Origin: Caulobacter sp.
GTDB taxonomy: Bacteria > Pseudomonadota > Alphaproteobacteria > Caulobacterales > Caulobacteraceae
Assembly (NCBI GenBank): GCA_017744495.1
Contig: JAGIBE010000133.1
Location: 6,998 to 70,997 of the forward strand
DNA: 64,000 bases
Direction of reading: 5' to 3'
A model generated the notes under the pieces. It was given only the letters and a program-made list of their open reading frames with translations, was not told where the DNA came from and ran no database searches. Positions 34,131 through 42,939 of the stretch are shown here, piece after piece. Positions within the stretch are counted from its first letter, which is position 1. Each line of letters begins with the position of its first letter. The translations under genes and the position numbers were made by a program.

Positions 34131-35219
34131 CTATGGCCGCGCGTTCGCCTGTTCCCAGGCCCGCACCTTGACCCGGGCAGCGTCGAAAAGACGCTGATAA
34201 TTGCCGTTCAGAACCTTCTCGCGCGCCTCGGGCGTCAGCTTGGCCCACAGCGGCTTGTAGGTCTCGTAGACGGCGAAATATTGCTCGGGGGAGCGGGGCG
34301 CGACCACGTCGCTGCCGAACAGGAAACGGTCCGGGTATTTGTTGATCAGGGCCGCCGCCAGGGTCGAGGTCTCGTCGGTCGCCACCAGGTACTTGGCCAC
34401 CTCGTCCCACGAGATGTCGAAGTTGACGTTCTTCATGGCCGGGTTGGCGAGGATCTCCTCCAGATAGGTCGCTTCGGACTTCACCGGCTGGACGATCCGC
34501 CCCATGCCCGCATGGGCCCAGATGATCGTCGTATTGGGATGGCGGGCGTAAAGCGCCGTCAGCTGGTCGAAATAGCCCCGGACCTTGGCGTCCTTGGTGA
34601 AGGGCCGGACCATGTCGTTGTGCAGGATGACCACCAGCCCCGCCTGTCCGGCGAAGTCCAGCAGGCGGTCCAGCGACGGGTCGGTCAGGCTGGCCCCGCC
34701 GCCGGCGATCTTGGGCGAGACGAACTCCTTGTGCACCGAGAACTCGCCGATCCCGGTGAACACCCCGGGGAACAGGGTCAGCACCCGACGCACGTGATCG
34801 GCGGCGTACATGTCGGCCGGGTTGAAGCCGGTGATCATCGGATCGACCCGCCTCTGCTGCTCCGGCGTCAGCGCGCGGTATTGCAGGGCGATCTGGGCGT
34901 CGGTGAACGAGTAGTAGTAGAGCGGCGCGTCGGCCTCGAGATAGTAGCTGGGCGCGATATTCCCGCTCTCGCGGTACGACCACTCTTGCTGCAGCGGAAT
35001 GCCGAACAGGGTGGTGCGGCACACCCGGTCGCCCATCAGCTTCAGCACCTCGCCGGCCGAGGGCCCCTCCTGGATGTAGTTGGTCAGGTGGAAGTGGCTG
35101 TCGCTGAACTGGCAGCTTTTCGGGGTCTGCACGGTCTGAGCCGAGGCGTAGCCGGCGACCAGCGCCCAAACCGCGAAAAGGGACGCCAGGCCCGAGGCGG
35201 CGAAGAGTCGGCGAGGCAT
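34131..35219 (-). CDS. Exported amidohydrolase (amidohydrolase-2 type TIM barrel)
   Basis: 362 aa with a signal peptide (LASLFAVWALVAGYASAQ). The metal-site pattern of this group is visible: DSHFHL with H42 and H44 after strand 1, VILHND in the middle, IIWAHAGMGR, and FGSDVV with the late Asp. By family it hydrolyses C-N or C-O bonds or decarboxylates; the substrate is unknown. AGGAGG precedes the ATG, which is 15 bp after the porin stop. It is the last gene of porin -> glutaminase -> porin -> amidohydrolase, so it probably processes a compound that enters through those porins. Confidence 0.85.
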   Translation of the reverse strand: MPRRLFAASGLASLFAVWALVAGYASAQTVQTPKSCQFSDSHFHLTNYIQEGPSAGEVLKLMGDRVCRTTLFGIPLQQEWSYRESGNIAPSYYLEADAPLYYYSFTDAQIALQYRALTPEQQRRVDPMITGFNPADMYAADHVRRVLTLFPGVFTGIGEFSVHKEFVSPKIAGGGASLTDPSLDRLLDFAGQAGLVVILHNDMVRPFTKDAKVRGYFDQLTALYARHPNTTIIWAHAGMGRIVQPVKSEATYLEEILANPAMKNVNFDISWDEVAKYLVATDETSTLAAALINKYPDRFLFGSDVVAPRSPEQYFAVYETYKPLWAKLTPEAREKVLNGNYQRLFDAARVKVRAWEQANARP

Positions 35220-35234
35220 CGAGACCTCCTGGTC

Positions 35235-36848
35235 CTAGAAGGCGAGGGAGAAGTCCGTGACGAAGGTGAAGCCGTTGCCGCCCACCGGGACGGGGTAGGC
35301 CGTGTAGCCGACCGGCGAGTTCTTGACCCAAAGGGCCATGGCGTTCACCCGAAGATCCCGCCGCTGGAGGGGGAAGTAGTTGATGCCCAGGGCCAGGTCG
35401 TTGGGATTGCCATACTGGCCCCAGATCTGGGAGCCCGAAGCGTAGACCTGCAGCGTCTTGGGGATGACCATGGCCGAGGCCTGCAGCGAGTAGCCGTGGT
35501 CGTACAGGCTGGTCCAGGGCATGGTCCCCTCGACCTTGAAGTTGTCGAGCCAGCGCGCGTAGTACTCCGCCTCGACCGCATAGCCCTTGTATTTGAAGGC
35601 CGCGTCGAAGGCCGCCATCTGGTAGCGCGCCTCCAGGATCCGATTGCAACCGACGCTCTTCTGCTCGCACGCATTGGACTGGCCGCCCGTGTTGAAGGCC
35701 GTGGAGCTGAACAGCAGTGTGCCGTCGGACAAGCGGATCTGGGTATTCTCGATCGAGTCCGTGCCGGGCTGCGACTGCGGGTCTTCCGTGCTGCGCGTGT
35801 AGTGAGCGCTGAACAGGGTGGCGAGCTTCTGGTGCTGCTCGAAGTCGCCGTAGCCGTTGGCCGGACCGAACTCGCCGGTGGTCGGCATCCAGGTCAGGGC
35901 GGCGGACCAGGTGTTGGGCTTGGCGTCCAGCTGGCGGGCCTGCACGCCCAGGGCGCTCAGGTTGTTGGCCACCATCACGCGGTATTCCAGGCCCTTGGCG
36001 ATCTTGCCCTCAGCCCAGATGCCCTGGGTGTAGGAGCCCCGGAAGAACTCGTCGGCGATCGGCCGGTTGTCGTTGCGCAGCCAGTACGGGAAGGTCCGGT
36101 TGGTCGAGCGGGTCGACGGCACCGAGTGGATGCCGAAATAGACCTTCAGCCAGTCGGCGAACGTCCAGTTGATGTTGCCGGCGACCACGACCTGGGCGCC
36201 CAGGCCCTGGCTGGCCTGCGAGGTCCAGACATAGGCGTTGTAGCCGAAGCGCGGATCGAACAGCCAGCCGCGCAGGGTGATCTGCACCTTGGCCAGCTGG
36301 AAGTCCTCGCGCGGGGTGACGTCGAAATTCTGGCCGAACGCGCTGGTGTAGGTCTTGTCCATCCCGTGCTGGTTCAGGTAGCGCAGGTAGCTGACCAGGC
36401 CGAGATCGACTTCGCCGGCGTCGGACCGCATCACGATCACGCCCTTGCCGGGCTCGAAGCCGCCCCAGCGGGCGCCGGGCTCGGGCCCCTCGGGCGAGCG
36501 CGCGGGCAGACGCACGATGTCTTCGCCGCCCGACGAGGTCGGGCTCGGCGGAGGGGGCGCCTGGCCGGCGGCCCACGAGAGCTGAGCGTCCAGGGCGTCG
36601 ATGCGCTTGGCCCGCGCGGCCTCGGCCGCCTTGGCCGCCTCGTTCTCGGCCTTGAGGGCCTGGAGCTCGCGGCGCATGGCCGCCAGGTCCTCGGGGCTGG
36701 CGGCGGGCGGCGGCGGGATCGCCGTGGACATCGCCTCCTGCGCCAGGACCGGGCTCGCCGCGCCCGCCAGCATCAAGCCGGCGGCGGCGCAGGCGAAGGC
36801 GGTCGCGGCGCCGGACCAGCCCCGGCGCCGATACGCTGAGCGTCGCAT
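35235..36848 (-). CDS. Outer-membrane porin with N-terminal coiled coil (OprO/P-like)
   Basis: 537 aa from the ATG at 36848, which has GAGG 8 nt upstream; the GTG at 36857 is the track start. A signal peptide ends at SPVLAQ. A Pro-rich stretch and a short heptad coiled coil follow (EDLAAMRRELQALKAENEAAKAAEAARAKRIDALDAQL), as in trimeric porins. A long barrel ends TFVTDFSLAF. The layout resembles phosphate-selective porin O/P and related proteins of proteobacteria, but substrate selectivity cannot be read from the sequence. It sits 19 bp after the glutaminase stop and 15 bp before the amidohydrolase. Confidence 0.85.
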   Translation of the reverse strand: MRRSAYRRRGWSGAATAFACAAAGLMLAGAASPVLAQEAMSTAIPPPPAASPEDLAAMRRELQALKAENEAAKAAEAARAKRIDALDAQLSWAAGQAPPPPSPTSSGGEDIVRLPARSPEGPEPGARWGGFEPGKGVIVMRSDAGEVDLGLVSYLRYLNQHGMDKTYTSAFGQNFDVTPREDFQLAKVQITLRGWLFDPRFGYNAYVWTSQASQGLGAQVVVAGNINWTFADWLKVYFGIHSVPSTRSTNRTFPYWLRNDNRPIADEFFRGSYTQGIWAEGKIAKGLEYRVMVANNLSALGVQARQLDAKPNTWSAALTWMPTTGEFGPANGYGDFEQHQKLATLFSAHYTRSTEDPQSQPGTDSIENTQIRLSDGTLLFSSTAFNTGGQSNACEQKSVGCNRILEARYQMAAFDAAFKYKGYAVEAEYYARWLDNFKVEGTMPWTSLYDHGYSLQASAMVIPKTLQVYASGSQIWGQYGNPNDLALGINYFPLQRRDLRVNAMALWVKNSPVGYTAYPVPVGGNGFTFVTDFSLAF

Positions 36849-36867
36849 GGACTTCACCTCGTCCCGG

Positions 36868-37914
36868 TCAGACCGGCTTGGCGTCGTAAGGATTGCCGCC
36901 GAGGGCGTTGGAGATGTCGATGATCGCCTTCTGGCCGCGCACGCTGTTGCCGGCCGCGTCCAGCGGCGGCGCGAAGGTGCCGATCCCGAACTTGCCCGGC
37001 GACACCGCGATCAGCCCGCCGCCGACACCGCTCTTGGCGGGCAGACCGGTGTGGAACAGCCACTTGCCGCTGTCGTCATAGAGGCCGGCGGTGGCCATCA
37101 CCGCCAGCAGGCGAGAGACGTGCTTGGGGTCGATCACCTGCTTCTTGGTCAGCGGGTTCTTGCCGCCGTTGGCCAGGGTGGCGGCCATGTTGCCCAGGTC
37201 CTTGGCGTTGACGGCGATGGCGCACTGGCGCGTGTAGATGTCGGTGGCCACCAGCGGGTCGCTCTTGAACCGCTCATAGGCCCACATCAGGGCGCCGATG
37301 GCCCGGTTGCGCTGGTTGGTGGCGGCCTCGGACTTGTAGACCTCCTCGTCGACCGTCAGCTGGCGGCCGGCGAAATCGGAGTGCAGGGCCAGGATCTTCT
37401 TCCAGACCTCGTCGGGCGTGCCCTTGACCAGGCCCGTGGTGGCGATGGCGCCCGGATTGACCAGGGGGTTCATCTCCTTGCCGCGGTACTGCTCGATCGC
37501 GGTGATCGAGTTGAACACCTGGCCGGTGGCGTCGACGCCGATGTCGTCCTCGACGTAGTCTTCGCCCAGTTCCTGGAACACCAGGGCCAGGGTGAAGACC
37601 TTGGAGATCGACTGGATCGAGAACTTCGGCTCGATGTCGCCGGCGGTGGCCAGCTCGCCCTTCGGCGTGGCCAGGGCGATGCCGAAATAGTTCGACGGCA
37701 CATTGGCCAGGGCCGGGATGTAGTCGGCGTTCTTGCCTTCTTGCAGACCCTTGTACTTGTCGTAGGCGGCCTTGACGGCGGCCGTCGCGGCGCCGGCGGC
37801 TTGGGCCTGGGCGAACGGCGGGGCCGCGGCCAGGCCGGCGCCAGCTGTCAGGCCGAAGCCCAGAGCGGCCAGGCCGCGGGCTAGGTCGCGGCGGGAAGCG
37901 TTGGCTTGCATCAT
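36868..37914 (-). CDS. glsA: Glutaminase A with Tat signal peptide
   Basis: 348 aa from the ATG at 37914, which has GGGAG 8 nt upstream. It converts L-glutamine to glutamate and ammonia. The serine-dependent core is clear: FSIQSISKVF with S102 and K105 of the SxxK motif, NPLVNPGAIATTGLV, ATNQRNRAIG and AKSGVGGGLIAV. Unlike the usual cytosolic enzyme (about 310 aa), it begins with a twin-arginine signal (SRRDLARGLAALGFGLTAG), implying periplasmic action. It lies between two porin genes in one operon, 22 bp after the DcaP-like porin, so it probably deamidates glutamine or a related amide in the periplasm. Confidence 0.92.
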   Translation of the reverse strand: MMQANASRRDLARGLAALGFGLTAGAGLAAAPPFAQAQAAGAATAAVKAAYDKYKGLQEGKNADYIPALANVPSNYFGIALATPKGELATAGDIEPKFSIQSISKVFTLALVFQELGEDYVEDDIGVDATGQVFNSITAIEQYRGKEMNPLVNPGAIATTGLVKGTPDEVWKKILALHSDFAGRQLTVDEEVYKSEAATNQRNRAIGALMWAYERFKSDPLVATDIYTRQCAIAVNAKDLGNMAATLANGGKNPLTKKQVIDPKHVSRLLAVMATAGLYDDSGKWLFHTGLPAKSGVGGGLIAVSPGKFGIGTFAPPLDAAGNSVRGQKAIIDISNALGGNPYDAKPV

Positions 37915-37936
37915 CGGATCGTCTCCCATCCGCCGC

Positions 37937-39184
37937 TTAGCGGAAATCCTTGCTGGAGAAGCTGTACTTGAACGACACCTGCACCCGCAGGTCGTCGCCC
38001 TTGTTGTCGTTGAAGTCCTCGCGCTGGCCCCACAGCAGTTCCCCGCCGATCAGGATGCGGGGGTCGGGCGTGTAGAGCAGATTGGCCGAGGCGTACTGGC
38101 CGGCCTTGTAGGCCGTCGGCTCCTGGAAGTCGGTGTTGTCGACCTTGGTCAGGCTGTAGCCGATCGAACTGGACCACTGGTCGTTCCAGTAGTGGTCGTA
38201 ATAGGCGGTCAGGCCCAGCAGCGGCAGCACGTCGCCACGCAATGATCCGGGCGGCGGCGGGGTGGGAACCGGCGGGGTCACCCCCTTGGCCAGTTCCGGC
38301 CCCAGGTCGGTGCCGCCGTCGTTCATGTAGCTGGCGATGCCTTCGCCATAGACGACGCCCAGGTGGACGACATCCTTGGCCCCGACCTTGACGTTGGACG
38401 TGGCGTTCACGCCCCAACCCAGCTTGGTGTTCTTGGGCTTATTGTCGGGCGTGCCAGCGGTGTCGTAGCCGACGCGCCGCAGGATGCCGGCCAGTTGCAC
38501 GTGGCCCCAGTCGCCTTGATAGCGGTAGTGACCTGTCAGGTCGGGCAGGCTTTCGTCGCCCCGGATATTGGCGCCGAGCTCCGGCGAGACCGTGCGGATA
38601 TTGCCGGTGTCGATATCGTTGCTGGGCTTCTCGACCGCGATCGCGAACTGGCTGGCGCCGGAGGTGAAGGTGTAGCGGATCTGCGGGTTGCGCAGGAACA
38701 CCATCCCCGTGGGCCCCCAGTATTCGATGGTGTTGGGGAAGATGTCGCCGTCCATGAACACGCTGTTGGTCTGGCCCGCCAGCACTGGACCCCACGACCC
38801 GTAGGCGTGGCGCAGGCGGAACGTGGTCTGGCCGGCGTCACCGCCGACCCCGAACAGGTCGAATTCGAACTTCACGAACAGCGGCTTGCCGGCGATGTCC
38901 TGCTGGGCCTTCACGCCGAACCGGCTCTGCTTGACGCTGATCGAGGTCTGGCCGTTGTCGCCGAAGGTTCCCTGGGTCGTCGGGATCTTCGACGGCCTCA
39001 GGGCGTCGTCCCAGTTCGGATCCACACGATTGAAGTCCTGGGTGAAGTCGACCTGGGCGAAGCCGTAGACCTCGAAGCTCGGAGCATCCTGGGCTCGCGC
39101 CACCCCGGCGACGCCGGCCAGAACACCCGTCAGCGCGGTCGCGGCCAGCAGATGCGGCCCAAGGCGCCCATAGGGAGTCTTCAT
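37937..39184 (-). CDS. DcaP-like outer-membrane porin
   Basis: 415 aa from the ATG at 39184 (MKTPYGRLG), preceded by GAAGGGG; the 163 extra residues in the track are Arg/Pro-rich out-of-gene sequence. The signal peptide ends GVARAQ. FEVYGFAQVDFTQDFNRVDPNW, then SRFGVKAQQD and WGPVLAGQTNSVFMD, are typical of DcaP-type trimeric porins, which lead small anionic or dicarboxylate-type compounds and some sugars through the outer membrane. The barrel ends VSFKYSFSSKDFR. It heads the operon with glutaminase, a second porin and the amidohydrolase. A palindromic motif lies 112 bp upstream. Confidence 0.88.
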   Translation of the reverse strand: MKTPYGRLGPHLLAATALTGVLAGVAGVARAQDAPSFEVYGFAQVDFTQDFNRVDPNWDDALRPSKIPTTQGTFGDNGQTSISVKQSRFGVKAQQDIAGKPLFVKFEFDLFGVGGDAGQTTFRLRHAYGSWGPVLAGQTNSVFMDGDIFPNTIEYWGPTGMVFLRNPQIRYTFTSGASQFAIAVEKPSNDIDTGNIRTVSPELGANIRGDESLPDLTGHYRYQGDWGHVQLAGILRRVGYDTAGTPDNKPKNTKLGWGVNATSNVKVGAKDVVHLGVVYGEGIASYMNDGGTDLGPELAKGVTPPVPTPPPPGSLRGDVLPLLGLTAYYDHYWNDQWSSSIGYSLTKVDNTDFQEPTAYKAGQYASANLLYTPDPRILIGGELLWGQREDFNDNKGDDLRVQVSFKYSFSSKDFR

Positions 39185-39481
39185 CTGTAATCCCCTTCTC
39201 ACCCTACCCGTTTCCGGTCCCTCGTCTTTCGCGACGACCGGCGCGCGTGATCCACGCGTGATCTGGGCAGTTAGGAGCCAACCTGAACTTGGGAGTATCA
39301 GGTGGGCGCCTGAGACCACCCCAGGTGGATGCCCCGGGACTTGCCTCGCGCCGACGGGGCCTTGGTGCGGGCCGGCGCGGCTCGGGCGTCGGCTCCCCAG
39401 GCGCTCGGGAAAACGCCCGATGGCCCGCGCGCGCGTGCCGTCCGACCGTGATCTCGAAGCGGGACGAACCCGGAGATTTCC
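39185..39481. promoter_or_regulatory. Divergent promoter region between two porin genes
   Basis: About 297 bp separating the minus-strand DcaP-like porin and the plus-strand OprO/P-like porin. It holds motif copy 3 at 39296-39314. The remainder shows no gene with a believable start; ORF 39258..39485 and the opposing ORFs are shadows. Confidence 0.5.
39296..39314. promoter_or_regulatory. Palindromic motif, copy 3 (between divergent porins)
   Basis: On the minus strand CTCAGGCGCCCACCTGATA: TCAGG-cgccca-CCTGA. It shares 15 of 19 positions with copy 2 and lies between two outer-membrane channel genes that read away from each other. Confidence 0.62.
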
Positions 39482-41031
39482 ATGACCGACGCCCGGACCT
39501 TCGTCGCGGCCCGTCCAGCGGCTCCGCCCCCCGGCGCGCGCCCAGGCCTGGTCGGAGGCTTCGCCTGAGCCTGGCCCTGCTCGTCGCGGCGGCGCTCGCC
39601 GTGGAAGCGCCGATGGATCCGGCTGCTCCGGCTCCCGCGACGACGCCCCCCGCCCAACAACAGCCGCAGACATCCACGACCGAGGACCAGGGCGAGACGC
39701 CCCACGCCCTACTGGTCGTGCCCCTGAAACTGCTGTCGGTGCTGGACCAGGACTTCAGCCTGGGGCCTTGGACCTTTCGGGGTTACATCCAGTACGACGC
39801 CGCCGATTACAGCCAGGACCCCGCCGGCCCGCCGGAGACCGACTTCCGGCGCGGCGCGATCGGCAGCGGCGACACCCTGAACGCCCGCGCCCTGGCCGAC
39901 GGCTCGTACCTGCGCAAGGCTCGCCTGGGCGGCGAAGGCCAGTGGGGCGAAGACCTCTCCTACCGCGCCATGTTCGACGTCGGCGGCCGCGACGAGCAGG
40001 GCGAGGCCCGCATCGCCGAGGTCTGGGCCCGCTACAGCCGTTTCGCGCCCTGGGTGATCATCGCGGGCGCCTACCCCCAGCTGGCCAACATGGAAGACGC
40101 CACCAGCACGGACGCCAACCCGTTCCTGGAGCGGGCGACGGCGGCGAACCTGGCGCGCGGCCTGGGCGGGGGCGACGGCCGGCTGGGCGTGACCGTCAGG
40201 CGCGCCACCCGCCGCTGGATGACCGCCGTCAGCCTGACCGGCCCCGTCCTGCACGAGGACGACGAGACCTCGCCGAAATCGGCCGTCGTGGTGCGGACCT
40301 CGCGGGCCTTCTATCCGTCGAAGGACTCCAGCTGGCACCTGGGCGGTTCGCTGATCTACGTGCTGTCGCCCGGAGATCCCCAGGACGGCAAAACCCCGGG
40401 GTTCGCCATGCGGCTGCAGGCCACGCCCGAGGTGCGGGTCGACGACACGCCCCTGCTCGACACCGGCGACATCGTCGCCCATCACGTCCGGGTGCTGGGC
40501 CTTGAGTTCGCCGCCCGCCGCCGCAACCTGTTCCTCCAGGCCGAGGCCTTCCACTTCGCGGTCGAGCGCTCGTCCCGCGACCTGCCGCGCGACCCGCGCT
40601 TCTTCGGCTTCTACGTCGAGGGCAGTTGGATGCTGACGGGCGAGGCGCGGCGGTTCGACTCGACCCGCGCGGTGTTCGGCCGTCCCCTGACCAAGCGGCC
40701 GTTACGGGAAGGCGGCTGGGGCGCCTGGGAGCTGGCCGCCCGCTACAGCCGGATGGACGCCAATTCCCACGCCGGCGATCCCGGCGCCCCGCCGCCGCCC
40801 GGCGGGGTGCGCGGCGGCGACCAGTCCATCCTGAGCCTGGCGCTCAATTGGTACCCGTCCAACCGCATCCGCCTGATGCTGAACGCCATGCATGTGCGGG
40901 TGGACCGCCTGAACCCAGCAAGCCCCGCCGATCCCGAGCCTTTCGGCCCCGCGCCGACAACACCCCCGGTGGGGGTTCAGATCGGGCAAACCCTGGACGT
41001 GGTGGCCATGCGCCTGCGCTACGCCTTCTGA
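39482..41031 (+). CDS. OprO/P-like outer-membrane porin with possible N-terminal frameshift
   Basis: The barrel (GPWTFRGYIQYDAADYSQDP onward, ending VVAMRLRYAF) is in the frame of ORF 39289..41031. The best start is the ATG at 39482 with GGAG 8 nt upstream, which lies in the next frame and runs to a stop after about 28 codons. Adding one C to the C6 run at 39527-39532 would join MTDARTFVAARPAAPPP to RRLRLSLALLVAAALA, giving a normal signal peptide of a roughly 517-residue porin. Without that change, translation would need an unusual GTG at about 39448 with no ribosome site. Either a sequencing indel or a real frameshift is possible. The mature barrel is intact. Confidence 0.75.
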
Positions 41032-41150
41032 TAGCGGGACTGGCCTGATGCGCCTCCTCGGTGTGTACGGCGCCGCCCCGAGGGTTTTCCCCGATGGCGA
41101 TCCTCCCTGGCATGGCGATGCTTGGCTTAAGCAGATCGAGGCCGAAAGAC

Positions 41151-41861
41151 ATGGATGGTCGACAGCTCATCCCCGCGGCGTTCCTGGCGTTCGCCCTCGC
41201 CGTCGGCGCCCCCGCCCTCGCCGCCAAGCCGCCCAAGACCTGGGACGGTCTGGTCCAGGTGAAGACCAAGCGCTTCGACCTGGTCTACCTGGCCCCTGGC
41301 GCGAGCTTCGCGGGCTACACCAAGGTCAAGCTGGACCCGACCGAGGTCAGCTTCGAGAAGAACTGGCGGCGCGACTACAACAATCAGAGCATGAGCATCT
41401 CACGGGACGTCTCCGAGAAGGACGTCCAGAAGGCCGTCACCGCGGGCGTCGCCGCCGCCAGCGACATCTTCACCGAAGAATTCAACAAAGGCGGCTACCC
41501 GGTGGTCACCGAGGCCGGACCGGACGTCCTGTGGCTGCGGACCGGGGTGCTCAACATCCGCGTCTCGGCCCCGGACACCATGGATGCGGGCCGCACCTAC
41601 AGCTTCGCCAACGAGGCCGGCGAGGCGACCTATTTCGTCGAGGTGCGGGACTCCCAGACCGGCGCCCTGCTGGGCCGCGCCGTGGATCGCCGCCTGGCCG
41701 GCGACAACACCTACGGCCAGCGCAACCGCGTCACCAACCGCACGGACTTCCGGCGGCTGGTCAAGCAGTGGGCCGAGCTGAGCATTCGGGGCCTCAACGC
41801 GCTGAAGGCGCAGGCGCCGGTCAACGACGAGGGGCTGCCGACCGGCGCCCCGCCCAAGTAA
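41151..41861 (+). CDS. DUF3313-type secreted protein
   Basis: 236 aa from the ATG at 41151 (MDGRQLIPAAF), which leads directly into a signal peptide (FLAFALAVGAPALAA); the 30 upstream residues in the track look non-coding. KPPKTWDGLVQVKTKRFDLVYLAPGASFAGYTKVKLDPTEVSFEKNW is characteristic of the DUF3313 family, normally described as lipoproteins, yet no lipobox Cys is visible here. TYFVEVRDSQTGALLGRAVDRR is the second conserved block. The function is unknown. It lies 119 bp after a porin and 84 bp before a histidine kinase, all plus strand. Confidence 0.8.
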   Translation: MDGRQLIPAAFLAFALAVGAPALAAKPPKTWDGLVQVKTKRFDLVYLAPGASFAGYTKVKLDPTEVSFEKNWRRDYNNQSMSISRDVSEKDVQKAVTAGVAAASDIFTEEFNKGGYPVVTEAGPDVLWLRTGVLNIRVSAPDTMDAGRTYSFANEAGEATYFVEVRDSQTGALLGRAVDRRLAGDNTYGQRNRVTNRTDFRRLVKQWAELSIRGLNALKAQAPVNDEGLPTGAPPK

Positions 41862-41945
41862 CCCGCTTTCCAGTGGAACGGCCCGCGCGGAGGCGGGTCT
41901 TGGATTTTCTCTTCTGTCGGGAGAGGCCAGCGAAGGACGCTTGAG

Positions 41946-42833
41946 ATGCCCCAACGGCTCGACCAGACGCTCGTGGCCCCGCCCGTGTGGCCCCCGTCGA
42001 TCTTCGGCGGCCATGGCGGCCTGGCCCCGTCCGCCCCGCCGCTCGGCATGGGCCTGAAGGCGCCCAAGGCGCGGCCATCGACCGCGCGGGCCCGCGACCT
42101 GCTGGCCGCCCAGGAGGAGGAGCGCGTACGCATCGCTCTGGAACTGCACGACTCCACCTGCCAGCACCTGGCGGCGCTGAGCCTGTCACTGGGGCGCCTG
42201 CGGCCGCTGGTCTCGGGCGACAAGGCCGCCGGCGTGCTGGACGACATGTTCCTGTCGGTCGGCGAGGTGGTGAAGGAGATCCGCGTCCTCTCCTACCTGA
42301 TCAAGCCGGCTGGCCTGGAGCAGAACGGACTGACGCGAGCGGTGCGCGACTTCGTCAACGGCTTTGGCGCCCGCACGGGCCTGACCGCCGGCGTCCTGAT
42401 CCGGGGACCGGTCGACGCCTCGCCGCCGGACGTGCAGCACGCGGCCTACCGTATCGTCCAGGAGGCGCTCTCGAACGTCTATCGCCACGCCCAAGCCCGG
42501 CACGCCGACGTCGAGCTGGTCAGCGAGGACCGCGTCCTGACCGTGCGGGTCAGCGACGACGGCCAGGGCGTCGCGGCCCTGCTCCGTGGCGAGCCGACCT
42601 GCCTGGAATCCGGCGTCGGCTTGGCGGGCATGCGCACCCGTGCGGCCCAGCTGAAGGGAAGGGTCGAGATCTCTTGTCCCGGGGTCGGCACGGTGGTCCT
42701 GGCCACCTTGCCGGTCGGCTGCTCGCCGTCGCCCCGGCGCGCGCGCGTCAGACGCACCCTCAACCCCGCGTCACGCGCCTCGCCGGGCGCGATCCTGGAC
42801 CGTCCGCCTCCCCTCCCCCAGACGGCGGACTAG
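41946..42833 (+). CDS. NarX/DegS-type soluble histidine kinase
   Basis: 295 aa, with no transmembrane segment and no recognisable sensor domain. The HisKA_3 box is EEERVRIALELHDSTCQHLAAL with H68. The ATPase part has AAYRIVQEALSNVYRHAQARH (N-box), VSDDGQGV (G1) and GVGLAGMRTRAAQLKGRVE (G2). This kinase class pairs with NarL/FixJ regulators; the only one in the window is at 46121-46756, 3.3 kb away on the opposite strand, and the genes between them encode envelope proteins. With no sensor domain, it probably needs a partner protein to receive its signal. Confidence 0.9.
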   Translation: MPQRLDQTLVAPPVWPPSIFGGHGGLAPSAPPLGMGLKAPKARPSTARARDLLAAQEEERVRIALELHDSTCQHLAALSLSLGRLRPLVSGDKAAGVLDDMFLSVGEVVKEIRVLSYLIKPAGLEQNGLTRAVRDFVNGFGARTGLTAGVLIRGPVDASPPDVQHAAYRIVQEALSNVYRHAQARHADVELVSEDRVLTVRVSDDGQGVAALLRGEPTCLESGVGLAGMRTRAAQLKGRVEISCPGVGTVVLATLPVGCSPSPRRARVRRTLNPASRASPGAILDRPPPLPQTAD

Positions 42834-42853
42834 GGGGTCTCGAGCCTCCTCAC

Positions 42854-42882
42854 TGGCCCCGCCTCGCGCGGGGCCATTTCTT
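42854..42882 (+). terminator. Rho-independent terminator after the histidine kinase
   Basis: TGGCCCCG (42854-42861) and CGGGGCCA (42869-42876) form an 8-bp stem followed by TTTCTTT. It lies between the convergent kinase and Gly/Arg-rich protein genes. Confidence 0.8.
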
Positions 42883-42939
42883 TGGGGGCGATCCGAAAAG
42901 GGCAGTAGAGCGCGCGTTTCCGACGCGCCAGCCGCCCTG

